This document shows positions 1 to 10,640 of a stretch of 64,000 nucleotides of DNA, one piece after another (within the stretch, counting starts at the first letter, position 1; each line of letters opens with the position of its first letter). The DNA lies in the NCBI GenBank assembly GCA_039819485.1, contig JBCBRY010000013.1, positions 54,267-118,266 of the forward strand, in the 5' to 3' direction. Below the pieces are notes generated by a model. It saw nothing but the letters and a program-made list of their open reading frames with translations, searched no databases and was not told the origin of the DNA. The translations under genes were made by a program, and so were the position numbers. The DNA is from UBA6168 sp039819485. Lineage in GTDB: Bacteria > Bacteroidota > Bacteroidia > Chitinophagales > Saprospiraceae.

Positions 1-1
1 C

Positions 2-3000
2 AATAATTTAATTTTCAATACCGTTGAATTTTCCAATGGCCTTTCACTTCCACAAAATATTCCAGCTTATTTTACCCAATCAATTACCATTGATTTTTCT
101 TCTGCCATGACGGGGCTTTTTGATGGCCAACTAATCATTGAAACCGACCTGGGCAACGATACCATTGCCTTATCGGGCATTGGTTGTCCCGCTAACCTGC
201 AGATCGTACAAGCGGATACGACTATCTGCGGAGGCGATACAATTTTGCTGACCACTAACTTGACCGGCAACCTGACCTGGTCAACCGGCGCCATCACCGA
301 TTCTATCTTTATTCAAGGCCCTGACAGTTATTCCGTCACCTATTCCGATACACTTGGCTGTTCTTTAACTTCCAACCTGATGGTGCTGGACACGTTTCAG
401 CATGCCGTTATTGAGGTGGTGGGATTTTCTACTATTTGTCTGGGCGACTCGACTTTATTGATCGGACAAAATGCAAGTATTTTCAATTGGTCAACGGGAG
501 CCACAAACGATTCCATTTATGTCAGCCCGGCTGACACCACGGTTTATTATTTGACAGCAGAAAACAACAGTGGTTGTATGTACGAGGATAGTGTGGAAAT
601 CGGTGTTATTCCCGCAGTGGCACCCGATGCAGTGAGCAATATGTTGCCTGAAGATGAATCCTCTGGTTTGACACAGCCGATTATTTTTTCATGGCTCCCT
701 GGCAGCAATACAATAAACTTTGATTTTTATATTTGGGAGCAGGACTCCTTACCGCCCAATGCTCCAACAGCAGCCGGTTTAAATCAGATAAATTATTTAG
801 TAAATGCAAATTTAAATTCCGGGGTCACCTACAATTGGCAAGTCCACAGTGTGAATTCCTGTTTTGAAACGGCGAGCATGGTCCAGGAATTTACCATGCA
901 GCATTTACCGGATCTGGAAGTTTTGAACGTGGGAGTGCCAATTGCCGGGTTTTCGGGACAAGAGGTCGACATTTCCTGGGAAGTCAAAAATATTGGATTA
1001 GAATCGACCGGCGGGGACACTTGGCTCGACTATATCTATGTGTCCTCCCAGCCTCAATTTGATTTATTGACCGCTACCTATTTAGGAGCCGTCGGCAACC
1101 TTTCCGCATTGATGAGCGGAGAGAGCTATGTGCAAACCGCTACTTTCAACCTACCAAACGGGATATCGGGAAATTATTATGTCTTTGTAAATTCCAATCC
1201 GTTTGGATACCAAGTTCAGGAAGTTACCCTAGCCAACAATGTGAACACTCCGGGCACCGTTTTGCCAATTACTTTAACGCCTCCGCCTGATTTAGAAGTT
1301 ATCTCAATGATCACCCCTGCGACTACGTTTTCCGGTTTAGATATTGAGGTCACCTGGACGGTGCAAAATAATGGAACGGGAATCACCGAAGCGGCCTCCT
1401 GGGTGGACGGGATTTATATTTCTTCTGATACGATATTTAATGCTAACGCGACTTATTTAGGAAATAGGTTACATGAAGGAGCCTTGTCTCCGGACAGTTT
1501 TTATGTTGCCACGAAAACGGTGACCTTGCCCAATAATATTGATGGTAATTATTATTTTTATATAACGACTGATTTTGGAAACAGTGTTTTTGAATTTACC
1601 GGAGAAGCTAATAACACTACAAGGAGTGATGTTGTAGATATTATTTTATTGCCACCACCTGACCTGGCTGTTTCAGCGGTTTCAATCAGTGAAGACACCC
1701 TGAGCAATGGGGCCCCGCTGGAAGTAACCTGGTCAATTACAAACATAGGGGCTTCTTCCCCTGAGGACACATGGCTTGATCGAATTTATTTACTTCCGCA
1801 AGATACTTTTATTCTTGACTCAGCAATTTTATTGGGAGAGCAACCACATACCGCCGATTTATTTCCTTTTAATTTTTATGTCAAAAATTACAGCCTGAAT
1901 ATTCCGGTAGAATTGGAAGAGGGCAACTATTTTTTATTTGTCAAAACGGATGCAACCGAAGCAATTAATGAAGGAGGTGTCGAAAGTAATAATTTAAGTA
2001 ATTCCATCCCCATAGAAATATTAAATCCTGATTTGGTGGTAAGTGAAATAAATCATTTAACCAGCGCTAATTCAGGAGGAAATTTCTTAGCCAACCTAAC
2101 TATTAAAAATAATGGAAGCGGCGATATATTGTCACGGAGCTGGAGTGAAGAAATTATGATTTCCACTCATTCGGTTTTCCAGCCCGACTCTGTAATATCG
2201 TTAGGTTTTTTAAACAATAATTCGTTGGACATAGAGTCTGACAGTTCTTATATTGATTCTGTTTTGGTTGCTATACCTAATGGCATTTCAGGTGAATATT
2301 ATTTATACATCAAAACCGATAGTGACAATACGGTCCTGGAAAACAATGAAAGCAATAATATTTTACAATCCTCTGCCCCCATACAAATAAGTTTAACCCC
2401 TCCGATGGATTTAAACTTATTAACGGTCAGCGCTCCAGGCGTGGCAAATGCAGGAGATGAAATAACCGTAAATTATGAAGTTAAAAATATTGGCTCCGCT
2501 AATTTAGATACTGCATGGACAGACAAAATATTTCTTTCGAATTCTTCCACTTGGGACTCGATCAACAATACGCAACTTCGCACACTCAATCATTCTTTTA
2601 TTTTAGAAAAAGACTCTTCTTATGAAATATCGACGATTGTCACCTTGCCTTCGTCCTTGTTGAGTGGCACCAGCTATATTCATGTTTTTACGGACGCCGA
2701 AAATAAAATTTACGAACACCTCAACGAGGCCAACAACATATTGGCCAGTAATCCAATTTCTATTTCAGCCGTTCCTCCATCTGATTTTAAGGTGACCACA
2801 GTGGTTATGGCCGATACAATTAATTCAGGAGAAACCATTCCAATTAGCTGGACCGTTGAAAACCAGGGAGCCGCTTCCAACTTACAAAATTCATGGTCTG
2901 ATGCTGCTTTCCTTTCAGACGACTTGACCTGGGATGGCAATGATTTATTAATTGATGCCTGGCAGCAGGTGGGCAGTATTCTTCCCGGAACAAATTATTC

Positions 3001-4804
3001 AACTACCCAGATGGTGGAAATACCCAATGGTGTGTCGGGTGAATATTATATCGTGATCGTTTCTGATTATGAATTCCAGATAAATGATCAGGATTTCTCT
3101 AATAATTTTTTAGCTTACCAGGCCCAGTCAGGAAATCCACCAATCATTAATCTTACCCCTCCCTCCGATTTACGGATCAATGAATTAATAGTCCCTTACC
3201 AGGCAATTGCAGGTCAGCCACTGGAGATTGTTTTTGAAGTTGAAAATCATGGAACTGGTGAAACGGACATGGACAGTTGGAACGATGCGTTTTATATTTC
3301 AAATAATTTTTCTGTGCAAAATGCGACCCTTATTAAAAGTCAATTGCACAATGGTAAATTATTGCCTACCGAAAATTATCGGGACACCTTGATCGTGGAT
3401 GTTCCGAATAATTTATCTGGGAATTTTGTTTTTGTTTGTGCGGTGGACCAAAATGATGCAGTGTATGAACACAATGGAGAACAAAATAATACAGAAGGGA
3501 ACTACATAAATATAATTCAACCTCAACCTTGTGATTTAATTCCCATTGACATTTCCCTACCTGCCATGACCAACGCCGGCGACAGCCTCGCCATTCGTTG
3601 GAAAATAAAAAATGAGGGCATCAATCCGGCAATTGGTCTGATGAAAGAAAATATTTATCTGTCCACAGATACTATTTGGGACATTGATGATGTGCTATTG
3701 GCAACGGAACAAAAAAATATTAATCTGGGCTCACAAGGATTAGACAGCAACGAAATCTGTGTCGCTATTTTAGACGTAGCAATCGGAAATTATTATGTGA
3801 TCGTCCGTACTGATATTTTAAATAATATTCCGGAAATAAATGAAAACAACAATGCCGGGTATTCAAATTCACCGGTCATGGTCGACGTGGCAGAACTACC
3901 ATTGGACTCGCTGGTAAACCGTAATTTAAAAAACCAACAACCCATTTATTATCGCATCGAAATTCCTGATTCGCTGGCCGGGGAAAGTATGTTGGTTTCG
4001 CTGGGCAGTGCCGACCTCTCAGGAAAAAATGAACTGTATTTAAAATATGGGGATATACCTACCCGGGTCGCACATGATTTTATTGCCCCCGATTTATTCA
4101 GCAACGACTTAGAATTAGTGGTTCCCGAAATTCAGGCAGGAACCTATTATTTAATGGCCCAGGGAGAAACCATTAATGCCGACACCCAATCGGTCGATCT
4201 ATTAGCGGAAATACTGTTTTTTGAAATCAGAGAAATAGATACCGATGAAGGCGGCAATTCCGGACAGGTGACAGTTGCCATGAGGGGGGCCAAATTTGAT
4301 CCAGGCATGTCTGTTCAGTTGGCAAATGATTCTGTCCAGGTTATCGGCTACGACCTCGCCTTTGTCGACCAGACCCTGATCTATATTTCTTTTGACCTAA
4401 AAGGAAAACCCATTGGGTTTTACGATGTAGAGGCCATCAACAGTGTCGGTGATTCTACGGAACTGGTGGACGGATTTGTCATAGAACAAGGTCTCCCGCC
4501 TGACCTCCAATTTAGCTTTTCCCATCCACCAAATACCCGCACGGAAAGTATCGTGGAAATGAAAGTGGAATATAAAAACAACGGAAATACTGATTTAATT
4601 GACCCCGTCATTTTACTCAACAGTATTGCAGGGACACCGGTCGCCTATACCATTGAAGCATTGGAAGACCAACTGGTCGAACTGACGCTCGAACTACAGG
4701 AAGAGGGCGCCCCAACTGGCATTTTACGCCCCAACGGAGTCGGGGTGATCCATGTGTTTTCCAAGGCGGTGACTGCCCTGGGGATTACTTTGGTGGAGGA
4801 ATAA
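2..4804 (+). CDS. Secreted CARDB-repeat protein, 5' end outside window
   Basis: The reading frame is already open at base 2, so the ATG at 107 is internal and about 1600 residues are a C-terminal part. The N-terminal visible part has two Ig/PKD-like modules with Cys and WSTGA motifs and one Fn3-like module. Eight CARDB-type repeats follow, each opening with DLxV/DLxI and a VxNxG core (near 900, 1290, 1665, 2030, 2408, 2785, 3170 and 3533). CARDB domains are extracellular adhesion-like beta modules in surface proteins. The protein ends LGITLVEE and has no recognisable T9SS sorting domain, which is odd for this family and may indicate C-terminal truncation. The next gene starts 22 bases downstream, so the genes are probably cotranscribed. 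Substrate and signal peptide cannot be seen. Confidence 0.85.
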   Translation, partial: NNLIFNTVEFSNGLSLPQNIPAYFTQSITIDFSSAMTGLFDGQLIIETDLGNDTIALSGIGCPANLQIVQADTTICGGDTILLTTNLTGNLTWSTGAITDSIFIQGPDSYSVTYSDTLGCSLTSNLMVLDTFQHAVIEVVGFSTICLGDSTLLIGQNASIFNWSTGATNDSIYVSPADTTVYYLTAENNSGCMYEDSVEIGVIPAVAPDAVSNMLPEDESSGLTQPIIFSWLPGSNTINFDFYIWEQDSLPPNAPTAAGLNQINYLVNANLNSGVTYNWQVHSVNSCFETASMVQEFTMQHLPDLEVLNVGVPIAGFSGQEVDISWEVKNIGLESTGGDTWLDYIYVSSQPQFDLLTATYLGAVGNLSALMSGESYVQTATFNLPNGISGNYYVFVNSNPFGYQVQEVTLANNVNTPGTVLPITLTPPPDLEVISMITPATTFSGLDIEVTWTVQNNGTGITEAASWVDGIYISSDTIFNANATYLGNRLHEGALSPDSFYVATKTVTLPNNIDGNYYFYITTDFGNSVFEFTGEANNTTRSDVVDIILLPPPDLAVSAVSISEDTLSNGAPLEVTWSITNIGASSPEDTWLDRIYLLPQDTFILDSAILLGEQPHTADLFPFNFYVKNYSLNIPVELEEGNYFLFVKTDATEAINEGGVESNNLSNSIPIEILNPDLVVSEINHLTSANSGGNFLANLTIKNNGSGDILSRSWSEEIMISTHSVFQPDSVISLGFLNNNSLDIESDSSYIDSVLVAIPNGISGEYYLYIKTDSDNTVLENNESNNILQSSAPIQISLTPPMDLNLLTVSAPGVANAGDEITVNYEVKNIGSANLDTAWTDKIFLSNSSTWDSINNTQLRTLNHSFILEKDSSYEISTIVTLPSSLLSGTSYIHVFTDAENKIYEHLNEANNILASNPISISAVPPSDFKVTTVVMADTINSGETIPISWTVENQGAASNLQNSWSDAAFLSDDLTWDGNDLLIDAWQQVGSILPGTNYSTTQMVEIPNGVSGEYYIVIVSDYEFQINDQDFSNNFLAYQAQSGNPPIINLTPPSDLRINELIVPYQAIAGQPLEIVFEVENHGTGETDMDSWNDAFYISNNFSVQNATLIKSQLHNGKLLPTENYRDTLIVDVPNNLSGNFVFVCAVDQNDAVYEHNGEQNNTEGNYINIIQPQPCDLIPIDISLPAMTNAGDSLAIRWKIKNEGINPAIGLMKENIYLSTDTIWDIDDVLLATEQKNINLGSQGLDSNEICVAILDVAIGNYYVIVRTDILNNIPEINENNNAGYSNSPVMVDVAELPLDSLVNRNLKNQQPIYYRIEIPDSLAGESMLVSLGSADLSGKNELYLKYGDIPTRVAHDFIAPDLFSNDLELVVPEIQAGTYYLMAQGETINADTQSVDLLAEILFFEIREIDTDEGGNSGQVTVAMRGAKFDPGMSVQLANDSVQVIGYDLAFVDQTLIYISFDLKGKPIGFYDVEAINSVGDSTELVDGFVIEQGLPPDLQFSFSHPPNTRTESIVEMKVEYKNNGNTDLIDPVILLNSIAGTPVAYTIEALEDQLVELTLELQEEGAPTGILRPNGVGVIHVFSKAVTALGITLVEE

Positions 4805-4826
4805 TTGGAATTTAAAATACTTCAAA

Positions 4827-7800
4827 ATGAGATGTAAGTATTCACTTAAAATAATTAATGTTTTAATTCTTATTCTGGGGTTAAGCTTTGAATCTATTTC
4901 ACAGGTTCCTAGCGGGCCTTGTGATTGCCCGTATCCAATTATTTTTATTCATGGTTGGGCTGGAGACGGAACTACATGGAAAAAGATATACGATGACGAT
5001 GATTTTAAACAAATATGGGGAAGTTTAAACCTGCCAGAATCTGCAGATGAATTAAGCCATGTTTATAATTCTGTTTTAAATGTAAACTTAGAAACCAATA
5101 TTTGGGGGGATGATGGCACCCCTGATTACGATAATTGTAATCAACAACCATGTTATTCCGATGATGATGTAATTGTCCACGAACAGTTTTCAAATACTCA
5201 TATTGACGTATTGGAGAATGGGTGTTTGTATGCAATCAATTTTAAGAACTGGTGGTCAGATGGAAGCGGAAATCAGTCCCCTATACTATTGTTAAACAAT
5301 TCTGGTTCTCCAACACCAACCCATTCGGACAGTAATGAATCATCAGCTTTTAAGCAAGGATATGCATTGGGCAAAATGATCAATCAAGTATTGGAAATTA
5401 CTGGAAAAGAAAAGGTAATATTAGTTGGTCATTCTATGGGGGGAATTGCAGCGAGGGAATACCTTCAAAGAACGGATCAAAATGGCAATCACATTTGGTG
5501 GGTTGACTCTACCTCTCAAACAGGTCATAAAGTCGCAAAATTGTTAACTGTGGGGACCCCACATAGAGGAAGCAATACTGGCAATACAGCTCCTATTCCA
5601 GGATTAATATTCTTAGATTTCAATTCAGAGGCAGTAAGAGACTTAAGATATAGTTACGAAATTCTTACGATTCCTTCAAAGGGAGTTTACTTATATGGTG
5701 GGAATGAAAGCACAATTCCTTTGATTAATAATTTTGCTTCTGAAGATGTTGATTGTGACGGTGAAGAAAATTCCGATGTTGTAGGGATAAATAGTGAAGG
5801 CACTATATTCGGATGGAATGGCACCAGGGATAATCAGAGTATGAAACTGCCTATAAATTTAAAATATACATATTATGTGTCCGGGGGAATAGTCATCCCC
5901 CCTTATATTAATGAGAGTTCTGACGGAATTGTACTGAGAGATAGACAGTGGTTGTTCGAAGGAGGAGACGGTTCTCTTTTAGATTTCCTCAATGGAACAA
6001 GTATCCCCGTTCCAATTAATAATTTGCACTATTTAACGAGTGATAAAATTGCTACTACGGGTAAATGGCATACAATTATCCCTCCAACTGAAACGCAAGA
6101 CATCAAAAATGTCGTTAGAGGATTGGATGAAGCCGATTATCCCGTTTTTGCATATAAAGTTGATCCAAATGTATGGTATTCAGGAATAGTTCAAGTACGA
6201 GAAGATAAAGTACCATTCAATTCAATATTTAATGGGCATAGTTTTTCAAATGAAGACCTTAAGTATATTGATGGTGATTGGTACAAATTCACTTTGGACG
6301 TATCTGTTCCTTCAATATCAATCGAATTAGATAAAAGGCCAAACACTCCAGTAAGAATTGAATTTTATGAAAACCCTCCTTATTTGTACTCAAACGAGAA
6401 TGGTAGTTTATTAAATGGTTCTGGTTTCTCTTCAAATGACTTGTTGACAGTAGACTTCAGACCATCTACAGGTAAAGTTGATGCGGGCACCTATTATTTC
6501 AGAATTACACATGTTTTGCTGGGACAGAATGAGCCATTTGATGCTTGGAAACAACCATACAAGTTCAGAGTTATTACTAACCCACCAGAATGTGGCAATG
6601 GTATTTGTGAAATTGGGTATGGAGAATATGACAATGAAACTTATCAAAATTGTCCTTCCGATTGTGATCAAGAAATATGTAATTTTTCAAATGAAGTTGT
6701 GATCTCAGAAATCAAAACTTCATGTTCCCAGTATTGTGACGGAGAAATAGAAGTAAATATTACTAATGGAATTCCTGTAACATTTACTTGGTCAGGAAAT
6801 GTTGGGAATAATGTAACTAATACTGCAACATCTTCTATAGCTACTAACTTATGTGAAGGCTTCTATGAATTAACCATCACTAACTCTGAAGGCTGTTCTA
6901 ATGAACTTGAGTTTGATTTTTCTTCTGAATATCTTTCGTTGGTAGAACCAATTACTTCTAACACAACATGCAATGAGATATGCGACGGTGTAGCAACAAT
7001 AAGTTTAAATTGTGAATTTTCACCACCATATTTATACGAATGGGAACATGAAAGCGGTCAAACTGGAATAGAATTTACCAGTCAGCCAAGTATAGAAATA
7101 CCCCACCTTTGCATAGGTAATTATTCTATTCAAGTTTCAAATGTAAATGGCGATGTTGCAACGACAACTTTCAACGTAGAATCGGACAATTATGATTTGT
7201 CAATAATTGAAGATTTTGTTGAGAAACCCACATGTCAAAACAATTGCGACGGAACGCTCATTGTCACTGCACAAGGAGGCGTATCTCCTTACTTGTTCTT
7301 TTGGGAAGGAGGTTCAATTAACCCTTTCCCTGTAACACAAAGTTCAGGGAGTGCTGGATTATGCCCCGGTAATCATTCCATAACCATTCAGGATGATTTG
7401 GGCTGTAGAGCAACGGCCACCTTCCACATCGGAACCACCTCCGACCTCGACCTAAAACTCTATGGCACCGGCAATTTCCCGGCCTGCTTCAGAAACGGAG
7501 TCCCGTTGGGCAACCTGACCGCTGAGCCTTCGGGCGGGGATCCCCCCTATACATTTAACTGGGGCAACGACGGCGTACTGCGGGACGTACCTTCCGGCAT
7601 TTATACCGCCGTTGTGTCTGATCAAGACAACTGCCAAGTGAGCAGGACGATCATACTTGGGTTGATCCCTTCCCTCTGTTCCTTCGACCCCAACGAAATA
7701 GTCGGCCCACCGGGTTATGGCGATGGGAACTGGGTCTCCGTGAATGACCGGCTGGACTATACCATCCATTTTGAAAACGACCCCGAACTGGCCTCCGCTC

Positions 7801-9224
7801 CAGCCCAGAGAGTTGAAATAATCCACCCCTTTGACGACAGCGTCAATCCGCTTTCGCTGCGATTGGGAGACTTTGAGTTCGCCAACATGATGTTCGAAGT
7901 GCCCGACAACAGCAGCTACTACAGTGCCCGCCTGGACGCCCTTGATTCCCTTGGCATTTATGTGGATGTGACGGCCGGTATCGACATTACCGAAAACAGG
8001 GCCTTTTGGATATTGCAAGCCATTGACCCAAACACGGGGCTGGTACCGACCGATGCCTTGACCGGGGTATTGCCGGTCAACGATACGCTGACCCGCCGGG
8101 GAGAAGGCTCCCTGACGTTTACCATTTTACCTGATGGTAATGCAAGCACCGGCGATACCATTTTTGCCACTGCAAATATCCTCTTTGATCAAAACGATAC
8201 CATTGCCACCAATGAAGTGTTCAATGTGATTGATGCTGTCGCTCCAAATACAACGATGGATTTGTTGGACTCCGTCCACGTCAGTGTGGATCCCATCGAT
8301 TTATCCTGGTCCGGACAAGATGACCCGGGAGGCGTCGGTATCAATTTTTACGACTTGTATGTCAGCGTAAACGGAGGTGTTTTCAATTTGTACCAAAGTG
8401 GGATAGATACCAACTATTTTGCGTTTCAAGGAGAAAACAACTACGAGTATGCTTTCTATGTAAGGGCAACCGATCACGTTGGAAACGAGGAAGGCCCCAA
8501 GTACTTTGGAGAGACGGAGACGACTATCCAAAGAAGCATTTTCATCACTCCCAAAATATTCCTTCAAGGCCCCTATGATCCCGACAGCACCCTGATGTCT
8601 GATGCCCTGCGTGCCGAGGGCCATGTGCCTGTTTCCGAGCCATTCACCTCCCTCGGTTTCAACCTGGTCAACTACGCCACATCTGACACCTTAACCGCAG
8701 CCTTGCTCAGTTTAACGGGCCCAAACGCCATTGTGGACTGGGTATTCCTGGAACTGCGCGACCAGGCCGATTCCACCATTGTAAGGGCAGCGCGCCCGGC
8801 ACTGATACAAAGGGATGGGGAGGTAGTGGACCTGGACGGCACGTCTCCCGTTGCTTTCACGGGACTGACCGGCGATGACTATTTCCTCGTCGTCCGCCAC
8901 CGCAATCACTTGGGCGTGATGACTGCTTCGCCGCTTTCATTGTCCAACTTGTCTTCGACATTTGATTTTACGACCAATGCAAACAACAGTCTGGGTGGCA
9001 CCAATGGCATTGCTGAAATCACCAGTGGTATTTATGGGCTGTACGCCGGTGATTTTGATGGTAATGGCCAACTGCAAAACACCGATGTGAATGCCCTCAT
9101 CCAAACAATCGGGAACGCAGGTTATCTGTCTGGCGACCTGGACATGAACGGGCAAGTACAAAACACAGATCTGCAATTGTTGCTGATCCCCAGCCTCGGC
9201 AAGGGAGAGCAATTTCCCCGTTAA
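4827..9224 (+). CDS. Secreted lipase/esterase-like multidomain protein with SprB-like repeats and dockerin-like C-terminus
   Basis: The 1465-aa product starts with a signal peptide (KIINVLILILGLSFESISQ) and an alpha/beta hydrolase domain (about residues 30-430) with FIHGW oxyanion strand and GHSMGG nucleophile elbow near residue 203. Cys-rich SprB-like repeats (CDG, PYxxxW, GC) occupy about 620-940. A DPNE-type domain (DUF7619-like) spans about 950-1130 and an Fn3-like module follows. The C-terminus holds two Asp/Asn calcium-loop-like repeats (DFDGNGQLQNTD and DLDMNGQVQNTD) ending LGKGEQF, similar to dockerin type I. The role is probably extracellular ester or lipid hydrolysis. The coding sequence is AT-rich up to about 7400 and clearly GC-richer after it, suggesting a chimeric origin. 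It lies between two secreted proteins in one operon; the following gene starts after 3 bases. Confidence 0.85.
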   Translation: MRCKYSLKIINVLILILGLSFESISQVPSGPCDCPYPIIFIHGWAGDGTTWKKIYDDDDFKQIWGSLNLPESADELSHVYNSVLNVNLETNIWGDDGTPDYDNCNQQPCYSDDDVIVHEQFSNTHIDVLENGCLYAINFKNWWSDGSGNQSPILLLNNSGSPTPTHSDSNESSAFKQGYALGKMINQVLEITGKEKVILVGHSMGGIAAREYLQRTDQNGNHIWWVDSTSQTGHKVAKLLTVGTPHRGSNTGNTAPIPGLIFLDFNSEAVRDLRYSYEILTIPSKGVYLYGGNESTIPLINNFASEDVDCDGEENSDVVGINSEGTIFGWNGTRDNQSMKLPINLKYTYYVSGGIVIPPYINESSDGIVLRDRQWLFEGGDGSLLDFLNGTSIPVPINNLHYLTSDKIATTGKWHTIIPPTETQDIKNVVRGLDEADYPVFAYKVDPNVWYSGIVQVREDKVPFNSIFNGHSFSNEDLKYIDGDWYKFTLDVSVPSISIELDKRPNTPVRIEFYENPPYLYSNENGSLLNGSGFSSNDLLTVDFRPSTGKVDAGTYYFRITHVLLGQNEPFDAWKQPYKFRVITNPPECGNGICEIGYGEYDNETYQNCPSDCDQEICNFSNEVVISEIKTSCSQYCDGEIEVNITNGIPVTFTWSGNVGNNVTNTATSSIATNLCEGFYELTITNSEGCSNELEFDFSSEYLSLVEPITSNTTCNEICDGVATISLNCEFSPPYLYEWEHESGQTGIEFTSQPSIEIPHLCIGNYSIQVSNVNGDVATTTFNVESDNYDLSIIEDFVEKPTCQNNCDGTLIVTAQGGVSPYLFFWEGGSINPFPVTQSSGSAGLCPGNHSITIQDDLGCRATATFHIGTTSDLDLKLYGTGNFPACFRNGVPLGNLTAEPSGGDPPYTFNWGNDGVLRDVPSGIYTAVVSDQDNCQVSRTIILGLIPSLCSFDPNEIVGPPGYGDGNWVSVNDRLDYTIHFENDPELASAPAQRVEIIHPFDDSVNPLSLRLGDFEFANMMFEVPDNSSYYSARLDALDSLGIYVDVTAGIDITENRAFWILQAIDPNTGLVPTDALTGVLPVNDTLTRRGEGSLTFTILPDGNASTGDTIFATANILFDQNDTIATNEVFNVIDAVAPNTTMDLLDSVHVSVDPIDLSWSGQDDPGGVGINFYDLYVSVNGGVFNLYQSGIDTNYFAFQGENNYEYAFYVRATDHVGNEEGPKYFGETETTIQRSIFITPKIFLQGPYDPDSTLMSDALRAEGHVPVSEPFTSLGFNLVNYATSDTLTAALLSLTGPNAIVDWVFLELRDQADSTIVRAARPALIQRDGEVVDLDGTSPVAFTGLTGDDYFLVVRHRNHLGVMTASPLSLSNLSSTFDFTTNANNSLGGTNGIAEITSGIYGLYAGDFDGNGQLQNTDVNALIQTIGNAGYLSGDLDMNGQVQNTDLQLLLIPSLGKGEQFPR

Positions 9225-9227
9225 TCA

Positions 9228-10403
9228 ATGCTAAAAAAATGGACCATGTTTATTAAAAATATATTTCTGATAATTTTCTTTTGTTATCTGGGATATTCCG
9301 CCGCTGCCCAGGACGTCACCTTTGCTTTTGCCAACGATTCCATCAGCAATAATGGGAATAGCTTTGAGGCGGATGTGGTGATCAGCAGCGCGGCCGGGTT
9401 CAAATTGGGTTCCGGCCAGTTATATCTCAATTACAACTCGGAAGCGTTCGGGGAAAATGTGGTCGGTAACAACAGGTTGACCATCACTCGTTCAAATGTG
9501 AGTTTGTTATCACAGACTGTTGGGGCACCTCCATTTATATTTGACTATTACAATCAATTTATAACTGCGGACAATACCGTTTCCCGATTTTCATTTTCGT
9601 GGCAGCATGCATTTTCTGATGGATGCCTGAGTGCCAACAATGTTAATAACAGTGATGCTTTGCTGTTTCATATCAAGCTGGACTTTATACCTGGAGGCCA
9701 GTCCTTTTTTCCTGGTTTATGCTTTGAATCAACGACATTGTTTTCGGATCAGACTTTTACTGCCTGCGGCCCGGCCAACTGTGTTACGGTTGACTGTAAT
9801 GCGGCCCCGGGCCAACAGATCACCGACGACAATTTTGACTGTAGCGCAATTGCTTTACCGGTTGAACTTTTGTTTTTCAAGGCAAATTTACTCTCCAATG
9901 AAACAGTGTCATTGGACTGGCAAACGGCTTTAGAAATCAATTCCAGCCATTTTGATGTAGAAAAGATGACAGATGGTACGGAGTGGCATCCATTGAAAAC
10001 GATTCCAGCGAAAGGGAACAGCTCCACGACGTCAAACTATCAAACCATCGATGAAAAACCAGTGGTCGGATTAAATCATTACCGGTTAAAAATGGTGGAC
10101 CTCGATGGCAGTTCTGCCTATTCCAAAATCGAAAGCGTCCGTTTGAAAAGTACACTTCAGTATTCCATATTTCCCAATCCAGTAGAGCGTGAATTTAATT
10201 TAAATATTGACGCAGATCAAGAAGGGGAGTTGACCGTTGAAATGTACAATGCCAGAAAACAAATCATTTTAACGGGAGCATATCAATTAGACGGATCGCC
10301 TTTTTCACAGGCTTTTGATGTAGCTGGATATACAACTGGTATTTATTGGTTGAAACTGGAAATCAACCAGGCTGTATATTGGGAAAAAATAATAATACAA
10401 TAA
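9228..10403 (+). CDS. Cohesin-like domain protein with T9SS type A sorting domain
   Basis: The 391-aa product has a signal peptide ending SAAAQ. A cohesin-like beta-sandwich follows (about 25-170, FKLGSGQLYLNYN motif), then the frequent linker LPVELLFFKA with an Fn3-like module (about 210-300). The last about 80 residues are a T9SS C-terminal sorting domain (YSIFPNPVEREFNL, GIYWLKLE). Proteins of this form are exported by T9SS and anchored or released at the cell surface. The gene follows the dockerin-like protein by 3 bases, so the two are almost certainly cotranscribed. A physical cohesin-dockerin pairing is an inference. Confidence 0.85.
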   Translation: MLKKWTMFIKNIFLIIFFCYLGYSAAAQDVTFAFANDSISNNGNSFEADVVISSAAGFKLGSGQLYLNYNSEAFGENVVGNNRLTITRSNVSLLSQTVGAPPFIFDYYNQFITADNTVSRFSFSWQHAFSDGCLSANNVNNSDALLFHIKLDFIPGGQSFFPGLCFESTTLFSDQTFTACGPANCVTVDCNAAPGQQITDDNFDCSAIALPVELLFFKANLLSNETVSLDWQTALEINSSHFDVEKMTDGTEWHPLKTIPAKGNSSTTSNYQTIDEKPVVGLNHYRLKMVDLDGSSAYSKIESVRLKSTLQYSIFPNPVEREFNLNIDADQEGELTVEMYNARKQIILTGAYQLDGSPFSQAFDVAGYTTGIYWLKLEINQAVYWEKIIIQ

Positions 10404-10557
10404 TCAGCGGTTGGTCAAATTAAATTACTCATTAAAATTGATTTTTGGAAATGACATAATTGAAATTGTTTGAAAACTCCTTGTTGACCGCAAACCCAGT
10501 CTTTTGAGAGGAGGTGGCCGAAATTTTTTCAGCGGTACAGGAGGACACCGTCCCAAA

Positions 10558-10594
10558 TAAAAAAGCCCCTTACTGACAGCAAGAGGCTTTTTTG
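10558..10594. terminator. Bidirectional intrinsic terminator
   Basis: An A-run, a stem pairing AAAAGCC-CCTT with AAGAGGCTTTT and a T-run lie between the convergent secreted-protein operon and the AhpD-like gene. Confidence 0.75.
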
Positions 10595-10640
10595 TTCTAT
10601 CAAAAAATCAAAATATCAATGTAATCTCCTTTACTTTATC

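Noticed and set aside
7452..8018. 188-aa minus-strand ORF
   Set aside because: Complete overlap with the strongly supported lipase/dockerin-like gene; composition is that of an antisense frame in a GC-richer coding region.
10505..10520. GAGAGGAGGTGGCC as a ribosome binding site for a small gene
   Set aside because: No start codon with an open frame of useful length follows before the terminator.
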